DNA of 6,453 nt from the NCBI GenBank assembly GCA_947374125.1, contig CANCAR010000154.1, forward strand, positions 1 through 6,453, read 5' to 3'. The position numbers and the translations under genes were made by a program. The notes under the pieces are model-generated. The model was not told where the DNA came from and made no database searches. It saw only the letters and a program-made list of their open reading frames with translations. Below are positions 5,425 to 6,453 of this stretch, piece by piece (the stretch's first letter is position 1; the number at the start of each line of letters is the position of its first letter). Source of the stretch: Hyphomicrobiales bacterium. GTDB taxonomy: Bacteria; Pseudomonadota; Alphaproteobacteria; Rhizobiales; Beijerinckiaceae.

Positions 5425-6453
5425 GTGTATATAACGAATACATCCTTTGTGGTAAATGAAAGGCGATTAGCCCTGTCCCTCGATCAAACCCTTCTCGATT
5501 GGTATGACCGCAACCGGCGCGTGCTGCCCTGGCGGGCGGCTTCGGGCGAGAAGGCTGACCCCTATCGCGTTTGGCTGTCCGAGATCATGCTCCAGCAGAC
5601 GGGGGTGAAAACCGTTATCCCCTATTTCGAGGCCTTCACGACGCGCTTTCCGAGTGTGACCGATATGGCGCGCGCTGATCGCGACGAGGTACTGAGACTC
5701 TGGGCGGGGCTTGGCTATTATTCGCGGGCGCGCAACCTGCATGCCTGCGCGGTTGAGGTGGTCGAGCGGCATGGCGGGCGGTTTCCCGATACCGTCGAAG
5801 GCTTGCTGAAGCTTCCCGGTATCGGCGCTTACACGGCGGGCGCGATTGCATCCATTGCGTTTGGGCGGCGCGTTGTTGCGGTGGATGGCAATGTCGAGCG
5901 CGTGCTGTCGCGCGTGCATCAGGTGGAGGAGGCATTGCCGAAAGCGCGGCCCATCATCACGCGGTTGGCCGAGGCTTTGGTGCCGACCCGCGCTGGGGAT
6001 TTTGCGCAAAGTCTGATGGATTTGGGGGCTACGATTTGCACGCCGAAAAATCCGGCGTGTGGTTTGTGTCCGTGGGCAAAGGAATGTGGCGCGCGCAAGG
6101 CTGGCACGATGCTGGATTATCCCAAAAAGCTCGCGAAGAAAGCCAAGCAGATGCGCTATGGCGCGGCCTTTATGGTGCGGCGGGCGGATGGCGCGGTGTT
6201 GATTGGTACGCGACCTGAGAAGGGCTTGCTCGGCGGTATGGTGGAAGTGCCGAATTCGGCGTGGACGGTGGCGCCTGTTGCGGCGTTCGAGCCGCCTGTG
6301 CTGGCGGAGTGGCGGCACTGCGGATCGGTTGACCACGTGTTCACGCATTTTCCGTTGCGGTTGGCGGTTTATGCGGCGGAGGTGGGAATGGCGTGTGATG
6401 CACCAGAACCCTATCGCTGGTCCTCGCCGAACGGGCCGGAGGGGGAAGCGTTG
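5425..6453 (+). CDS. mutY: Adenine DNA glycosylase MutY (3' end beyond window)
   Basis: MutY removes adenine mispaired with 8-oxoguanine or guanine, starting base excision repair. The first 343 codons are present and the frame is still open at the window end; E. coli MutY has 350 residues, so perhaps 10-40 are missing. Seen in order: LPWR near the N terminus; SEIMLQQT with the catalytic Glu53; GLGYYSRARNL; the helix-hairpin-helix LPGIGAYTAGAI (about 130-141); VDGNVERV with the catalytic Asp154, 101 residues after the Glu as in E. coli; and a 4Fe-4S site with C205, C212, C215, C221 in the exact C-x6-C-x2-C-x5-C pattern. A C-terminal Nudix-like domain that reads 8-oxoguanine follows, with RPEKGLLGGM and a VFTHF loop (305-309). 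No ATG fits. The start is either GTG 5425, with a GGAG ahead, or GTG 5449. The gene diverges from the DUF721 operon. All visible catalytic residues are intact. Confidence 0.96.
   Translation, partial: MYITNTSFVVNERRLALSLDQTLLDWYDRNRRVLPWRAASGEKADPYRVWLSEIMLQQTGVKTVIPYFEAFTTRFPSVTDMARADRDEVLRLWAGLGYYSRARNLHACAVEVVERHGGRFPDTVEGLLKLPGIGAYTAGAIASIAFGRRVVAVDGNVERVLSRVHQVEEALPKARPIITRLAEALVPTRAGDFAQSLMDLGATICTPKNPACGLCPWAKECGARKAGTMLDYPKKLAKKAKQMRYGAAFMVRRADGAVLIGTRPEKGLLGGMVEVPNSAWTVAPVAAFEPPVLAEWRHCGSVDHVFTHFPLRLAVYAAEVGMACDAPEPYRWSSPNGPEGEAL
5428..5456 (-). promoter_or_regulatory. Sigma70-like promoter of the DUF721 - dsbA-like - smc operon
   Basis: On the minus strand TTTACC (complement of 5451-5456) and TATATA (5428-5433) are separated by exactly 17 bases. 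Each box matches 4 of 6 positions of the consensus. Transcription would begin near 5421, about 50 bases before the DUF721 ATG at 5371. A transcript starting there could not encode the longer DUF721 frame from 5443. The -10 region also lies in a small dyad, TGTAT (5426-5430) and ATACA (5438-5442). Confidence 0.45.

Noticed and set aside
5372..5443. DUF721 protein starting at ATG 5443
   Set aside because: The extra 24 residues (Ser/Gly/Tyr-rich) do not look like the family, and the predicted promoter and inverted repeat lie within that stretch. It is not fully excluded, because the shorter start lacks a clear ribosome site.
6331..6346. parS-like centromere site around CCACGTG
   Set aside because: Only the central hexamer-type palindrome matches; the flanks do not fit the parS consensus, and it lies in conserved mutY coding sequence.
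5467..6348. Open frame of 293 codons on the minus strand opposite mutY
   Set aside because: It is the shadow of mutY, whose catalytic and iron-sulfur motifs are all intact on the plus strand. The antisense product is His/Arg/Pro-rich with no family features.

Overview
The window is chromosomal DNA of an alphaproteobacterium, most likely of the Hyphomicrobiales (Rhizobiales). Three things point there: the protein sequences (an SMC with the short alphaproteobacterial-type hinge, a DUF721/DciA protein, a periplasmic DsbA-like protein), the gene order mutY <> DUF721 - dsbA-like - smc, and an intergenic palindromic repeat of a kind I recall from many rhizobial genomes. The lineage call is by recognition, not by a database search.

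Layout. At the left edge (1-120) an open frame runs in from outside and may be the tail of an unknown gene. It is followed at 137-406 (+) by a small ribbon-helix-helix (CopG/ParD-type) antitoxin-like protein with no toxin gene after it. From 407 to 700 there is no gene. This stretch holds a factor-independent terminator (464-497) facing the smc operon and a two-hairpin palindromic repeat (505-621). From 701 to 5371 three genes read leftward as a probable operon, in transcription order DUF721/DciA-like, DsbA-like thiol-disulfide oxidoreductase, smc. A sigma70-like promoter (about 5428-5456) and an inverted repeat (5395-5420) lie at its head. From about 5425 to the right edge (+) runs mutY, the A/G-mismatch adenine glycosylase, divergent from the operon and cut off by the window end within its C-terminal Nudix-like domain.

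How the genes relate. Three of the four recognised genes act on DNA: SMC organises and separates chromosomes, DciA-type proteins help load the replicative helicase, and MutY removes adenine opposite 8-oxoguanine. The DsbA-like protein is an exported thiol oxidoreductase and is functionally the odd one out. The smc message probably ends with the transcribed palindromic repeat followed by the terminator hairpin.

I see no clear sign of an undescribed multi-gene system. The least explained parts are the palindromic repeat in the smc 3' untranslated region, the antitoxin-like gene without a toxin, and the compact divergent control region between DUF721 and mutY.
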